Below are positions 16,604 through 26,213 of a stretch of DNA of 64,000 nt, piece after piece. A program made the position numbers and the translations under genes. The notes under the pieces are model-generated. The model saw nothing but the letters and a program-made list of their open reading frames with translations, had not been told where the DNA came from and searched no databases. This DNA comes from Gaiellasilicea sp963765705 (GTDB lineage: Bacteria; Actinomycetota; Thermoleophilia; Gaiellales; Gaiellaceae), in the NCBI GenBank assembly GCA_963765705.1, contig CAVXXJ010000008.1:62001-126000 (forward strand), in the 5' to 3' direction. Within the stretch, counting starts at the first letter, position 1. Each line of letters begins with the position of its first letter.

Positions 16604-17439
16604 ATGCCGAGAGCATCTGGAGCGGCACGATCTCGTTCGGACTCGTCAGCGTGCCCGTGCGCATGTTCAGCGCGATCGACGAGAGCGACCTGCACTTCCA
16701 GCTGATCCACGAGCCCGACGGCGGCCCGATCGGCTACCAGAAGTACTGCAAGGCCGAGGAGAAGGTCGTTCCGAACGACGAGATCGTGAAGGCGTTCGAG
16801 GTGAAGAAGGACAAGCTCGTCGTCCTCACCGACGAGGACTTCGAGGCCGCCAAGTCCGAGGGTGTCAAGTCGATCGAGATCTCCGACTTCGTCCCGTACG
16901 CGGACATCGACCCGATCTACTTCGAGCGGACGTATTACCTCGGCCCGCAGAAGGGGGGCGAGAAGGTCTACGCGCTCCTGCGCGAGGCGATGGAGAAGAC
17001 CGAGCTCGCCGCGGTCGGGAAGTACGTGATGCGCGACAAGCAGCACCTCGGCTGCCTGAGGGTGCGTGAAGGCGTGATCACGCTCGAGAAGATGTTCTTC
17101 CATGACGAGATCCGGCCGCTGGACGAGATCGCCCCGAAGGGGGCGAGGGTCCCGAAGGCAGAGCTCGAGATGGCCACGGCGCTGATCCAGCAGTTCAAGG
17201 GCGAGTTCGAGCCGGAGCAGTACGAGGACACCTACCGCGAGGCGCTGATGGCCGTGATCAAGGCGAAGCAGAAGGGCAAGACGATCGAGGCCGCGCCCGT
17301 CGAGGAAGAAGAGGAGCCGGCGGATCTGCTCGCTGCGCTGAAGGCTTCGGTCGAAGCGGCCAAGGGGCGGAAAGGCTCTGTGCGTGCAAAGCGTCCGCCC
17401 GCCCGCAAGCGGTCGACACGCACCAAGGCGAAGCGCTAA
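16604..17439 (+). CDS. ku: Non-homologous end-joining protein Ku (indel at start)
   Basis: Bacterial Ku is a homodimeric ring that binds DNA ends and recruits LigD for double-strand-break repair. The body is intact: IWSGTISFGLVSVPVRMFSAIDE, YCKAEEKVVPNDEIVKAFEV, GVKSIEISDFVPYADIDPIYFERTYYLGP and HLGCLRVREGVITLEKMFFHDEI. A Lys/Arg-rich tail (AKRPPARKRSTRTKAKR) helps DNA binding. The ATG at 16604 (MPRA) is one base out of frame with IWSG: a base seems to be missing near 16613, the reverse of most indels here. Length is about 278 aa. No ligD is present in this window. Confidence 0.92.
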
Positions 17440-17474
17440 GCGCTGGGCGCTGGGCGCTGGGCGCTGGGCGCTGG
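17440..17474 (+). repeat. Five tandem copies of GCGCTGG
   Basis: Exactly five head-to-tail copies of the 7-mer GCGCTGG are followed by a partial sixth (GCGCTA). They begin one base after the ku stop codon and end at the stop codon of the convergent MOSC gene. GCGCT also ends ku itself. A microsatellite-like array of this sort can change copy number by slippage. Here such change would alter only the 3' ends and any terminator. Confidence 0.85.
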
Positions 17475-17477
17475 GCG

Positions 17478-18044
17478 CTAGAGCTTGCGGATCTCGTCGC
17501 CGCTGCGGACGGTACCGGGCTCGACGACCTTCGCGCACATGCCCCGCAGGCGCAGGTGGCGGTGCCTCTTCGCGTTGACGAACTTGTGGGCGTCGACGCC
17601 GAAGCGGCCGCTGAACTTCACGCAGCCGGTGTGCGGCGGCTCGGTCACCTCGATCACGGCCGTTCCGAGAGCAAGTCGCGTCCCCGGCGGCAGGTTCGCC
17701 TCCGAGAGGTCGAGGTCGACGTAAAGCTGGTCGCCGGCGAGCGCCCACCGCTCCCGGTCGCCCCCGGCGACGAGATCGACGGCTCGCACGTTCATCACGT
17801 TCAGCTGCATGTCCGGATTCGACGATCCGTCCGGCGTGGTCTTGCTCCCGCGCACGCGCCACATGTCGCCGACGAGGCCCTCGACCAGGTCGAGCACGCC
17901 TTCCGCGAGCACCTCGCGCTCGCCCTCCGCGGGCCGCCTCACGATCAGCTCGACGGTTCCTGCGTCCGCGGGCGAGCCGAGGATCTCGTCGAGACCCGCC
18001 GCGAGCTCCTCGGTAGTCAGCTGCCGTGCGACGCGCGTTGCCAT
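17478..18044 (-). CDS. MOSC-domain protein
   Basis: MOSC domains handle sulfur carried on molybdenum cofactor enzymes or act as molybdenum-dependent reductases. The 188-aa protein has the domain's C-terminal signature GTAVIEVTEPPHTGCVKFSGRFGVDAHKFVN, with the conserved Cys in HTGCVKF. It also has an N-terminal segment with GTVELIVRRPAEGEREVL and DMWRVRGSK. The ATG at 18044 fits the start of homology and lies 7 nt after a TAGAAA hexamer. No molybdenum enzyme is adjacent, so the substrate is unknown. Confidence 0.85.
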   Translation of the reverse strand: MATRVARQLTTEELAAGLDEILGSPADAGTVELIVRRPAEGEREVLAEGVLDLVEGLVGDMWRVRGSKTTPDGSSNPDMQLNVMNVRAVDLVAGGDRERWALAGDQLYVDLDLSEANLPPGTRLALGTAVIEVTEPPHTGCVKFSGRFGVDAHKFVNAKRHRHLRLRGMCAKVVEPGTVRSGDEIRKL

Positions 18045-18144
18045 AGGACGGTTTCTATCATGCCGCCCGTTAGTCGCCGATGAGCGCTGCGTGAGCGGCC
18101 CACCCGATCCTCTCTGCGTCCGGTTCACCACGAAGGAGACGACG

Positions 18145-20244
18145 ATGCAGAGCCAGCTGGCCAGGATGAAGTGGAGCCGCACGGCCCGGCTCCTGATCGC
18201 AGTCGGGTGCGGCTTGCTGCTCGCCGCTCCGACCCTCGCAAGCGCCGCCGGCGACGTCCCGTACGCCCTCGAACTCGGCGTCCTAACGGGACCGCAAGGC
18301 GGCGACCTCCGGATCGAGGTGTCGCCCAAGCCGGGCGAGCCGGCGGTGAGCCTGCTCAGGCAGGTCCGCGTTCAGGTCGACGGCGAGCTGATCCGGGAGC
18401 TCAAGGACGTGGACGCGCCCGGCGGAGTCGCGGGCCTCAAGCTGGGGCCCGTCCCGCGCGGGGCGACCGTCAACGTCAAGGTGCACTTCCGGGGCGACGG
18501 CACGCGCCGGCTCCTCGAGCTGCGCAGCGAAACGCCGGCCCGGCTACGGCCGGATCTCGTCGTGACCGCGGTGCACGCGCCGCCGCAGACGTTGTCGACC
18601 CGCGCGATCGCCGTGGTTGCCGACATCTCCGAGCGGAACAGCGACACAGGCGCCAAGGCGACCGTGACGTTGATGCTCGGCCCGACGCCGGTTGCGGCCC
18701 CGAAGATCGTGACGTTGCCGGCGAGCGGAAGCCTCTCGATCCCGTTCGAAGGCGTGCAACTGCCGACCGCGATGTCGGCCCAGCTGAACGTCGTGATCGA
18801 CGGCGCCGAGCCGTTCGAGACCGACGGAACGAACAACACCGGCACCACCAAGGTCGAGGTGACGGAGCACGAGCTCGTCCGGTCGAACATCCTCGTCCAG
18901 AGCCTCGGCGGGTACGGCGCGCAGTTCAACCAGCACGTCTACGCGCCGATTTCGAACGTCCCGCCCGCCAGCCTGCCCGGGATGGAGCAGGTGGCCAAGG
19001 AGCTCGAGCCCCAGCTCGTCCGCATCTTCTACAACGACAACTGGGAAGAGGTGATGCCGACCGCGCCTGCCAATCTCGCCTCGTTCTACAAGACTGTCAA
19101 GCTCGCCCAGGACGCCGGTGCGACGATCAACATCACGTTCCATGCGCTCAACATCGCGCGAACGAACCCGAGTCTCTCGATGGCCAAGTTCGCAGCAGTG
19201 CTCGAAGATCTCGTCGAGAACAAGGGCTACACGAACGTTCGCTGGGTGACGGTCGGGAACGAGCCGAACTCGGGCACCTTCCCGATCGCGATCTGGGGGC
19301 AGCTGTATCGTGCGCTGCACGCGGAGCTGGTCGCCCGTGGGCTGCGGGCGCACATCAAGATCATGGGCGGCGACCTCGTCGAGGCGCCGAGCGGCGGCCC
19401 GCTCGTCGGCATCCCCAACCATCGCGAGTGGTTCGCCTACATGGCCGCGAACATGAACGACATCATCGACGCGTACTCGGTCCACATCTACTGGCGCTAC
19501 CACGACACGCCGCGGATGGAGTTCCGGCTCAAGGACGTCTACAAGATCCTCACCGAGGAGCTTCCGGTCGAGGCGAGGAAGCCGACCTACCTGATGGAGT
19601 TCGCGGTCCGTGGCATGGACCCGTATCCGGCTAAGCCGGTCCCGCGGTATGCGTTCTACGAGGACGGCACAGAGATGCGGAAGTCGAACCTCGCCGCGTT
19701 CCAGACGCTGTGGTTCTGCATCTGGTCGGCGCAGCTCGGGTACACCGGCGCGGCCAAGTGGGATGCGTACTGGGGCCTCTACGACAACAGCAGCGTCGGA
19801 AACCAGTCCTACTGGATGACCGGGACGCCGCAGGAGGGATGGCCTCTCCATCCGACGTACCACGCCTTGCGCCTGCTCATGCAGACGACCGCACGGGAGT
19901 GGCAGGTGCTTCAGGTGGCGCCGTGGGAGGACGACGACTGGGCGCTGGGGACGAGCGATCCGCCGGAGAAGGAGCTCGTTGCCTTCGCGGGCCCAGACGG
20001 CCTGCTGACGCTGACCGGCCTCGACACCCACGGCCAGTTGCTCAACACGACCTCGCCGGAGAGCCCCGAGTACAGCATCGGGGGTCTGCCCGCGAACACG
20101 GCGTTCAACCTGGCGCTGTGGAACGCGACCGGGAACGGCGAGAGCTCGCTCGCCGGCGAGGTCACGACCGACGCGGCCGGCGTCGCGCGCTTCGAGGTGC
20201 CGCTGCACGCGGCGTTCTCGCTGACGACGGTGCCCGTCTCCTGA
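18145..20244 (+). CDS. Secreted CARDB-like plus glycoside-hydrolase-like protein
   Basis: This 699-aa protein has a Sec signal peptide (LLIAVGCGLLLAAPTLASAAG). Residues ~120-260 form a CARDB/Ig-like beta domain (RPDLVVTAVHAPPQTLSTRAI...ETDGTNNTGTTKVEV). Residues ~270-600 form a TIM-barrel resembling clan-A glycosidases such as GH5/GH39. WVTVGNEPNSGTFP offers the acid/base Glu and PTYLMEFAVRGM the probable nucleophile Glu; HIYWRYHD lies between them. A small beta domain closes the protein. It should act outside the cell on a polysaccharide, but the substrate is not deducible. The ATG has GAAGGAGACG upstream. Confidence 0.8.
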   Translation: MQSQLARMKWSRTARLLIAVGCGLLLAAPTLASAAGDVPYALELGVLTGPQGGDLRIEVSPKPGEPAVSLLRQVRVQVDGELIRELKDVDAPGGVAGLKLGPVPRGATVNVKVHFRGDGTRRLLELRSETPARLRPDLVVTAVHAPPQTLSTRAIAVVADISERNSDTGAKATVTLMLGPTPVAAPKIVTLPASGSLSIPFEGVQLPTAMSAQLNVVIDGAEPFETDGTNNTGTTKVEVTEHELVRSNILVQSLGGYGAQFNQHVYAPISNVPPASLPGMEQVAKELEPQLVRIFYNDNWEEVMPTAPANLASFYKTVKLAQDAGATINITFHALNIARTNPSLSMAKFAAVLEDLVENKGYTNVRWVTVGNEPNSGTFPIAIWGQLYRALHAELVARGLRAHIKIMGGDLVEAPSGGPLVGIPNHREWFAYMAANMNDIIDAYSVHIYWRYHDTPRMEFRLKDVYKILTEELPVEARKPTYLMEFAVRGMDPYPAKPVPRYAFYEDGTEMRKSNLAAFQTLWFCIWSAQLGYTGAAKWDAYWGLYDNSSVGNQSYWMTGTPQEGWPLHPTYHALRLLMQTTAREWQVLQVAPWEDDDWALGTSDPPEKELVAFAGPDGLLTLTGLDTHGQLLNTTSPESPEYSIGGLPANTAFNLALWNATGNGESSLAGEVTTDAAGVARFEVPLHAAFSLTTVPVS

Positions 20245-20247
20245 GGT

Positions 20248-20790
20248 CTAGTGAGGCTCCTCGTCCGCAAGGGCGAGGAGCCTCGTCACCGTGTTCCAGT
20301 TACGCGCCGTCGAGGTGACGTCGAGCCGCTGAGCCAGCAGCTTGTTCAGCTTCGACCGCTGCACGCCGGCGGGGTGCCAGGCGTAGACCTCCCGGCCTTC
20401 GATCGCGAACTGCTCGGGCGCGACGTCCTCGGCGGCGAGCTCGCGCACCGTTTTCGCGGGCGGCTTCGAGCGGAGGAACGTGACGAGGTAGCGCGACGGG
20501 TTCTTCGCGACCTTGCCCAGCGGGTCGCGCGCGACGACGTCTGCGAGCTGCTTCCGGCTCCGCACGAGCACCTCGACCTCGAATCCGAGGCCGCCTGCGA
20601 GCTGCCGCTCGAGCGCCCGCTCCAGGCGCGCGCCGGCGAGAGGGCTCGAGAGGACGACGTTGCCGCTCTGGAGGTGGGTACGCACGTCCTCGTAGCCATG
20701 GCCCTCGAGGAGCTCGCGCAGGTCGGCCATCCCGACGCGCCGGCGGCTCCCGAGATTGATCCCGCGCAAGAGGACGACGGCTATGGGCAC
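20248..20790 (-). CDS. DUF1697 family protein
   Basis: The 180-aa sequence carries the DUF1697 hallmarks: VVLLRGINLGSRRRVGMADLRELLEGHGYEDVRTHLQSGNVVL at the N-terminus, and GREVYAWHPAGVQRSKLNKLLAQRLDVTSTARNWNTVTRLLAL at the C-terminus. The family has no established function. The GTG start at 20790 gives VPIAVVLLRG; the conserved N-terminus supports it. The stop codon lies 3 bp from the upstream gene's stop codon, and the 3' end contains an 11-bp hairpin that likely terminates transcription from both sides. Confidence 0.88.
   Translation of the reverse strand: MPIAVVLLRGINLGSRRRVGMADLRELLEGHGYEDVRTHLQSGNVVLSSPLAGARLERALERQLAGGLGFEVEVLVRSRKQLADVVARDPLGKVAKNPSRYLVTFLRSKPPAKTVRELAAEDVAPEQFAIEGREVYAWHPAGVQRSKLNKLLAQRLDVTSTARNWNTVTRLLALADEEPH
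20253..20284 (+). terminator. Hairpin inside the 3' end of the DUF1697 gene
   Basis: GAGGCTCCTCG at 20253-20263 pairs perfectly with CGAGGAGCCTC at 20274-20284 across a 10-nt loop. It begins 9 nt after the stop codon of the secreted glycosidase-like gene and codes for the last residues of the convergent DUF1697 protein. It is probably a terminator for the plus-strand gene. Confidence 0.6.
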
Positions 20791-20812
20791 GGACGAAATC
20801 CTACGAGCACGC

Positions 20813-20842
20813 TTGACTTTGCCCGCTATACCTGCGTATAGA
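20813..20842 (+). promoter_or_regulatory. Sigma-70-like promoter with a perfect dyad over the -10 region
   Basis: TTGACT at 20813-20818, an 18-bp spacer and TATAGA at 20837-20842 fit a housekeeping promoter for the M14 peptidase gene that starts at 20911. The sequence CTATAC-CTGC-GTATAG (20826-20841) is a perfect 6-4-6 inverted repeat covering the spacer and most of the -10 box, the usual place for an operator. No regulator gene is adjacent. Confidence 0.6.
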
Positions 20843-20910
20843 GGGGGTCTGCTCGAGCCGCGGCCTAGGGGGGCCGGCCGGGCTTTCCGTCATTTCCCAG
20901 GGGAGGCACA

Positions 20911-23503
20911 GTGTCGCGCCGAATAGGCATCTCGCTCTCGTTGCTCATCGCAGTGCTCGCCACTGCACTCATCGGGTCGTCCTCTGCGGGCGCGGCGATC
21001 GGGCCGCCCTGGTGCGGGACGCCCGAGCCCGACGCCGCAGAAGCCCTGCCGTCCACCGGCACCAGCTTCCCGCACATCCCGTACTACGCGATCAAGTGCA
21101 CGCTGGACGACATCCAGTCGCGCAGCCTCGACGGCCGCATGTCGGTCGAGGTCTTCGGCAAGTCCGCGACGGGCCGGGACATGTACAAGGTCGTCATCAA
21201 CCAGCTCCAGACCGGGGCGCAGAAGCAGGCGTTCTTCCGCTGGAAGAACCTCCGCGCGCGCGTCCTCACGGAGCCGGCGTGGGCGCAGGCGCAGCTTGCC
21301 ACCTTCGGCGACGACGTCAAGGTCCCGCTCTTCATCCAGGGCGCCATCCACGGCAACGAGTACGAGGGCGTCGACTCGAACATGCGCATCATCGAGAAGC
21401 TCGCGACGACCCCGTACGGCGCCGACCCCGAGGTCGACAAGATCCTCGACGGCGCCGTCGTCATCTTCAACGTGATCCAGAACCCTGACGGCCGCGTCGC
21501 CGGCACTCGCGCGAACGGCAACGGCTTCGACCTCAACCGCGACTTCCTGACCCAGTCCCAGTCGGAGACGAAGGCGTCCGTCTCGATCATGCAGGAGTGG
21601 CTCCCGCCGGAGACGCTCGACCTGCACGGCTACGTGACGCCGACGCTCGTCGAGGCGACGACGAAGCCACACAACCCGGGCATCGACTACGACCTCTGGC
21701 TGAAGTGGAACCAGTCCCGGATCGACGCGAACGAGGCAGCGCTGGCCGCTGTCAACCTCGGAATCACCCGCCCGATCAACGACTGGTGCTCCGACGGCAG
21801 CATCTCCGTTCAGGGCGGGCCTTGCCCGGACGGCCAGCCGGCCGGCCCAGCGGTCGCCGAGAGCTGGGACGACTGGGGCCCGTTCTACACGCCGATGTAC
21901 TCGCAGCTCGTCGGGCTGAACGGCTCCACGGTCGAGATGTGCAGCAGCACGTCGACGTCGTCGAACCCGCTCAACCGCTGCTACCTGAACGCCAACGCCG
22001 ATCCGACGAAGAACCCGATCGGCAGGAACGCCTCGCTGCTGGCGCAGCTCACGGTCAGCTGGTCGACGCTGGTGTTCGACACAGCGAACCGTAACGACCT
22101 GCTGCACGACCAGTTCGAGATCTACCGGCGCGGCGTTGCTGGCGAAGCGCGGCCGCCGTGCTGCCCGGCGCCATTCGACGTCGAGAACAACTGGATGCAC
22201 GAGTTCCCGACGGCGTACGTGATCCCGGTCGGAGCAGGCCAGCGCTCGAACGCCGAGGCGAACCGCCTCGCTGCGTGGCTGATCTTCAACGGGATCCAGG
22301 TGACCAAGCTGCGCGACGACGCCGTCGTCGCGGGGCAGAACGTCGAGCGTGGCTCGTACGTCGTGCTGATGAACCAGGCGCATCGCGGTCTCGCGGAGAC
22401 GTCGCTCGGCATCGGCGTCGACGTCTCGAGCCGGATCGGGATCCTCTACGCGCCGCCCGCGGCGTGGAGCCACGGCTACCTCTGGGGCGCCGATGTGATC
22501 CAGGTCCCGAACGGGGTGGCCTTCACGGCTCCGACGACCGCGCCGATCCCGAAGCCGACGAAGTTCGACGGTGGCGTCGAGGCGGGGTTCGCCGAGTACT
22601 ACGCGCTCGCGATCAACTCGGCGACCGCGGTGCGGACGCTCAACTCGCTGCTCGGGAGCGGCCTGAAGGCGAAGCTCGCCCTCGCGCAGTTCACGACTCC
22701 CGGCGGGCGCGTGTTCCCGGCAGGGACGGTGCTGTTCCCGTTCGACCCGGCGACGAAGAAGACGCTGGGCGACGCGGGCCGTGAAGCCGGGATCCTGCTG
22801 CGGCGCGTGCACCAGACGACGCTCCAGCTGGACGACATCGACCGCTCGCCGCGGATCGCGGTGTTCTCGAACGCGCTCGACCAGAGCATCTGGTCGCTCC
22901 GCAACCTGGGCTTCACCGCCAACCCGGTCGGGACGACGGCGCTCAACGGCTCGACGGATCCGCTCGTCGACTACGACGTCGTGTTCAGCACGGCAGGCTG
23001 GCCCTCCGCGGCCAACCCGGTCGCGCGCGCGCGTCTGACGGCGTTCTTCGCCGCGGGCGGCGGGTACATCGGTGCCGGCTCAGGCCGGAGCCGGGTTCCT
23101 GACCACCGGTGCGCAGGTGACCGGCCTCGCCGCCGGCACGCGGTCCGGGAACGGCCGCAGCGGCATCATCTACTGGAACAACACGGGCGGCGTCAACAGC
23201 CCGATCACCGGCGCCTACCCGGCGCAGGACACGGCGATCGTCGATCCGCCGACCTGGCTCACGTCGGTTCCGAGCGGCTGGACGGTCGATGCCAACCTGC
23301 CGCTGGCCGGATTCTTCGCGGCCGGCCTCTGGTTGATCGACGCGGCGTCGTCCGGCGCACCGGGCGCACCGCTGATCACGCACGGCCTCAACACCGCGGG
23401 CACGTCGCGGATGTCGGTGTTCGCTCCGAACCCGCTCTACCGGGCGGACCCGGAGCGTGAGTGGCCGGCGCTCGCCTCGGCCGCACTCTGGGCCGACAAG
23501 TAG
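20911..23503 (+). CDS. Secreted M14-family zinc carboxypeptidase-like protein (one frameshift)
   Basis: The roughly 863-aa protein starts at GTG with a clear signal peptide (GISLSLLIAVLATALIGSSSAGAA). The M14 metallopeptidase core is visible: zinc ligands in FIQGAIHGNEYEGVDS, substrate residues in FDLNRDFLTQS, the third ligand in ETLDLHGYVTP, and a likely catalytic Glu in NGSTVEMCSS. The C-terminal 450 residues look like a glutamine-amidotransferase-like/beta domain (GRSPRIAVFSN-type strand, ...GGGYIGAG). One extra T near 23080 breaks the frame before QAGAGFLTTGAQV; the other frame finishes at 23503. It probably digests peptides outside the cell. Confidence 0.88.
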
Positions 23504-23511
23504 GCACGACA

Positions 23512-23545
23512 GCGTGGGGAGGGGCGGCGACGCCCCTCCCCACGC
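23512..23545 (+). terminator. Bidirectional hairpin terminator
   Basis: GCGTGGGGAGGGGCG (23512-23526) pairs perfectly over 15 bp with CGCCCCTCCCCACGC (23531-23545); the loop is GCGA. It sits between the stop codons of the M14 peptidase gene (23503) and the convergent proline-racemase-family gene (23549), so it can serve both. Confidence 0.8.
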
Positions 23546-23548
23546 GCT

Positions 23549-24594
23549 TCAGGTCTGGGTGTCGAGCCCGCTGACGCCCCAGGTGTCCGAGAGGACGTAG
23601 CCCTCCGGGAACGGATCGTCGGGGTCGACGTAGAGCTGCGAGACGCCGGTGATCCAGGCGCTGCCGCGGATCGCCGGCACGATCGCGGGACGGTCGCCGA
23701 CGGTCGTCTCGGAGACGATCCGGCCGTCGAACGTCGATCCGATCGCGGACGCATGGGTCATCGCCTCGCCGACCCGCATCAGGCCGCGCGCATGGAGGAC
23801 GGCGAGTCGTGCCGAGAGACCGGTGCCGGTCGCCGAGCGGTCGAGCCGTGCCGGGGGCGACGACGACGGCGTTCCGGGTCACTGCGTCGACTCCCTGCCA
23901 CGGCTCGGCGAGCTGGACGATGCTGACGCCCGCGATCTCCGGGTTCTCGGGGTGCGCGCAGGGAAGCTGCTCGCGCGCCGCGGCGCGGATCCGCTCGCCG
24001 GTGAGCGAGAGGTCGCGTGCCTCGTGCGGCTCGATCGCGAAGCCGAGCGCCTTGGCGTCCGCGATCGCGTACCACATGCCGCCGTAGGCGACGTCGACGG
24101 ACGACGGTGCCGATGCCCTCCACCTCGAGCGGGGCGTCCAGCCGGTCGGTGAAGCAGGCGACGTTCGTGAACTCGACGCTCTCGCAGCGTCCGTCGCGGC
24201 ACGCCGCGCGCGCCTCGACGACGCCGCCCGGCGCTTCCAGCCGCACGACCGTCTCGGGCTCGCGCAGCTCGAGCATGCCGGTCTCGAGCAGGACGGTCGT
24301 CGTGCAGATCGTGTTCGACCCCGACATGGCCGGATACTCGGTCGGCTCCATGATGATGAAGCCCGCGTCGCAGTCCGGGCGGGTCGCCGGCACGACGAGG
24401 TTCGCGTGGCAGGCGACGCTCCCGCGCGGCTCCCGCAGCAGCAGCTTGCGGAGCCAGTCGCCGTCGCGCTGCAGCGTCTGCATCTGCTCGAACACGGTCG
24501 CTCCGGCCGGCGGCAGGACGCCGCCGACGACGACGTTGCCGATCTCACCGCCGGCGTGGCAGCCGACTACGGTGATCACCCGCCGCGTGCGCAC
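23549..24594 (-). CDS. Proline racemase/hydroxyproline epimerase superfamily enzyme with Ser and Thr at the catalytic positions (two frameshifts)
   Basis: The superfamily is clear from VGCHAGGEIGNVVVGG, GDWLRKLLLREPRGS, AGFIIMEPTEYPAMSGSNTIC, SVDVAYGGMWYAIADAKALGF and the C-terminal VTGVSQLYVDPDDPFPEGYVLSDTW-like end. Extra bases near 24104 and 23849 break the frame; correction gives about 348 aa. Racemases use two Cys (MCGH and DRSPCGTG). Here the aligned positions read MSGSN (Ser91) and DRSATGTG (Thr). A Thr at the second site is known in trans-3-hydroxy-L-proline dehydratases, so dehydration of hydroxyproline is a better guess than racemisation. The Ser at the first site leaves even that uncertain. 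Confidence 0.85.
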
Positions 24595-24628
24595 AGCGCG
24601 ACCCTATCCCCGGCGCTACGCTCCGCTC

Positions 24629-25048
24629 GTGATCGACCGCTCGCTCTTCGGTCAGGAGCACGTCCGCCGGTACCAGGAGACCGACGGCGAGGTCGGCTAT
24701 ATCTGGAACGGCGCACCGATCGCGCTCCTGACGACGACGGGCCGTCGCACCGGCGACCCGACGACGACGCCACTCATCTTCGGCCGCGACGGCGAGAACG
24801 TCGTCCTCATCGCCTCCCAGGGAGGTGCACCCGAGCATCCCGGTTGGTACCGCAACCTCGCGAAGCAACCGGAGGTCGAGCTGCAGGTGAAGGGCGACCA
24901 CCTGCGCGGGCGGGCTCGCACGGCCGCCGGTGACGAGCGCGAGCGCCTGTGGCGGCAGATGGCCGAGATCTGGCCGCACTACGACGAGTACGCGACCCGG
25001 ACGGAACGCGAGATCCCGGTGGTCGTGGTCGAGCCGCTCGAGCCGTAG
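24629..25048 (+). CDS. Deazaflavin (F420)-dependent nitroreductase family protein
   Basis: This 139-aa protein belongs to the DDN/F420-dependent oxidoreductase family. It shows YIWNGAPIALLTTTGRRTGDPTTTPLIF, VVLIASQGGAPEHPGWYRNLAKQPEVELQV and the C-terminal LWRQMAEIWPHYDEYATRTEREIPVVVVEP. Members bind the deazaflavin F420 in a split-barrel fold and reduce diverse electrophiles. The GTG start is 6 nt after a -10-like TACGCT, so it is probably leaderless. Its stop codon is directly followed by the next start codon. Confidence 0.9.
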   Translation: MIDRSLFGQEHVRRYQETDGEVGYIWNGAPIALLTTTGRRTGDPTTTPLIFGRDGENVVLIASQGGAPEHPGWYRNLAKQPEVELQVKGDHLRGRARTAAGDERERLWRQMAEIWPHYDEYATRTEREIPVVVVEPLEP

Positions 25049-26168
25049 GTGAGGTCTCTGACCCGACGCATGCTTGCGTTCGTCGGGATGGTGCTCGCCA
25101 CCGCGACGCTGCCGGCAGCGGCGAGCGATGGTGGCAGGCAGGCGAGGATGTTGATCGCGTTCCCGGGCATCACCTACGCGGTGGCCTACGACGGACGGCG
25201 GCTTGCGTGGTTGGAGACGACCTGGGAGCTGCGCGTGCAGACCCGGTCGACGGGTCGGCGAGCGACGATTCGCTACACGGATCCCAATCAGGAATTCGTC
25301 GACAACTGGCCGGCGCCGCCGCGGTTGCTGGTCGGCGGTGGTCGCCTGGTCTGGATCTCGACACGTTCCGTCAGCGCAAACAGCTACCCGACTGGTCACC
25401 TCCTGGAAGCGTCCGTCTCCGCGACCCGCGGACGGCGTCTCCGCAACGTCGGCTTCGGCCTGGATGGGTCCGGCGACCATTTCGTCGGCATTGGGGGCGG
25501 CGTCGACGGCAAGTTCGTCTACGGGATCACTCGAGTCTTTACGCCACCCTCGGACCCGGGATCCGAGTACAAGGTCAGCGGCGGTGAGGTCACGCTGCTC
25601 GAGAACGGCCGCAAGCGGACGCTCCCCGGTGCTCCGCCGCCGGCACTGGTCGCTCGTCACGGCGAGCACGTCGCCGTCTCTCCCGCCGACCGGGACTTCT
25701 ATGGCCCGACGAAGCCCGGACAGACCTTCATCAGACCGACGCCGGCGCTCGAGATTCGCAGCGCGACCACAGGCGCAGTCACCAGCAGCGTCACGGCCAC
25801 CCGGCCTCCGCGAGCGCTGACGCAATCCAACACGCTCACAGCGGTGCTCACAGCGACGACGATCGAGTGGTACGACGCCGCCAGCGGTGACAGGCGCGGG
25901 CTCGTACCAGCACCCAAGAACGTGGTCGACGGAGCTCCTGTTCGCCGGGCGCTACCTCGTCTTTCGCGACCGGCGGACGGTCTGGGCGCTCGACACGACA
26001 ACCCGTCGCCGCGTCACCGTCGTTACGACGAAGCCCGGCTGGCGGCCGCGGGCTCTCGCAACCTTCGGACGCTCCGTCGTCTGGGCGGAGTCGTTCCAGA
26101 AGAACGACGACGCTAGATCCCGGTCCGACTCACGCTCGGTCATCCGCCTGCGCGTGCTCCCTGGCTAG
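25049..26168 (+). CDS. Secreted beta-propeller-like protein, function unknown (one frameshift)
   Basis: The gene starts immediately after its neighbour's stop codon, at GTG. A signal peptide is evident (MLAFVGMVLATATLPAAAS). The remainder is rich in beta strands with repeated segments of the type ITYAVAYDGRRLAWLETT, RLLVGGGRLVWISTRS, LLFAGRYLVFRDRRTVWAL and ALATFGRSVVWAES. This resembles WD/TolB-type blades that each end in a Trp-containing strand. One extra G near 25931 (after KNVVD) breaks the frame; correction gives about 372 aa. Binding or scaffold role outside the membrane is inferred; no catalytic motif seen. Confidence 0.75.
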
Positions 26169-26213
26169 CCGGGGCGCTCAGGGTGGTGGGGACTGGACTC
26201 GGCAGCGAGCGAC

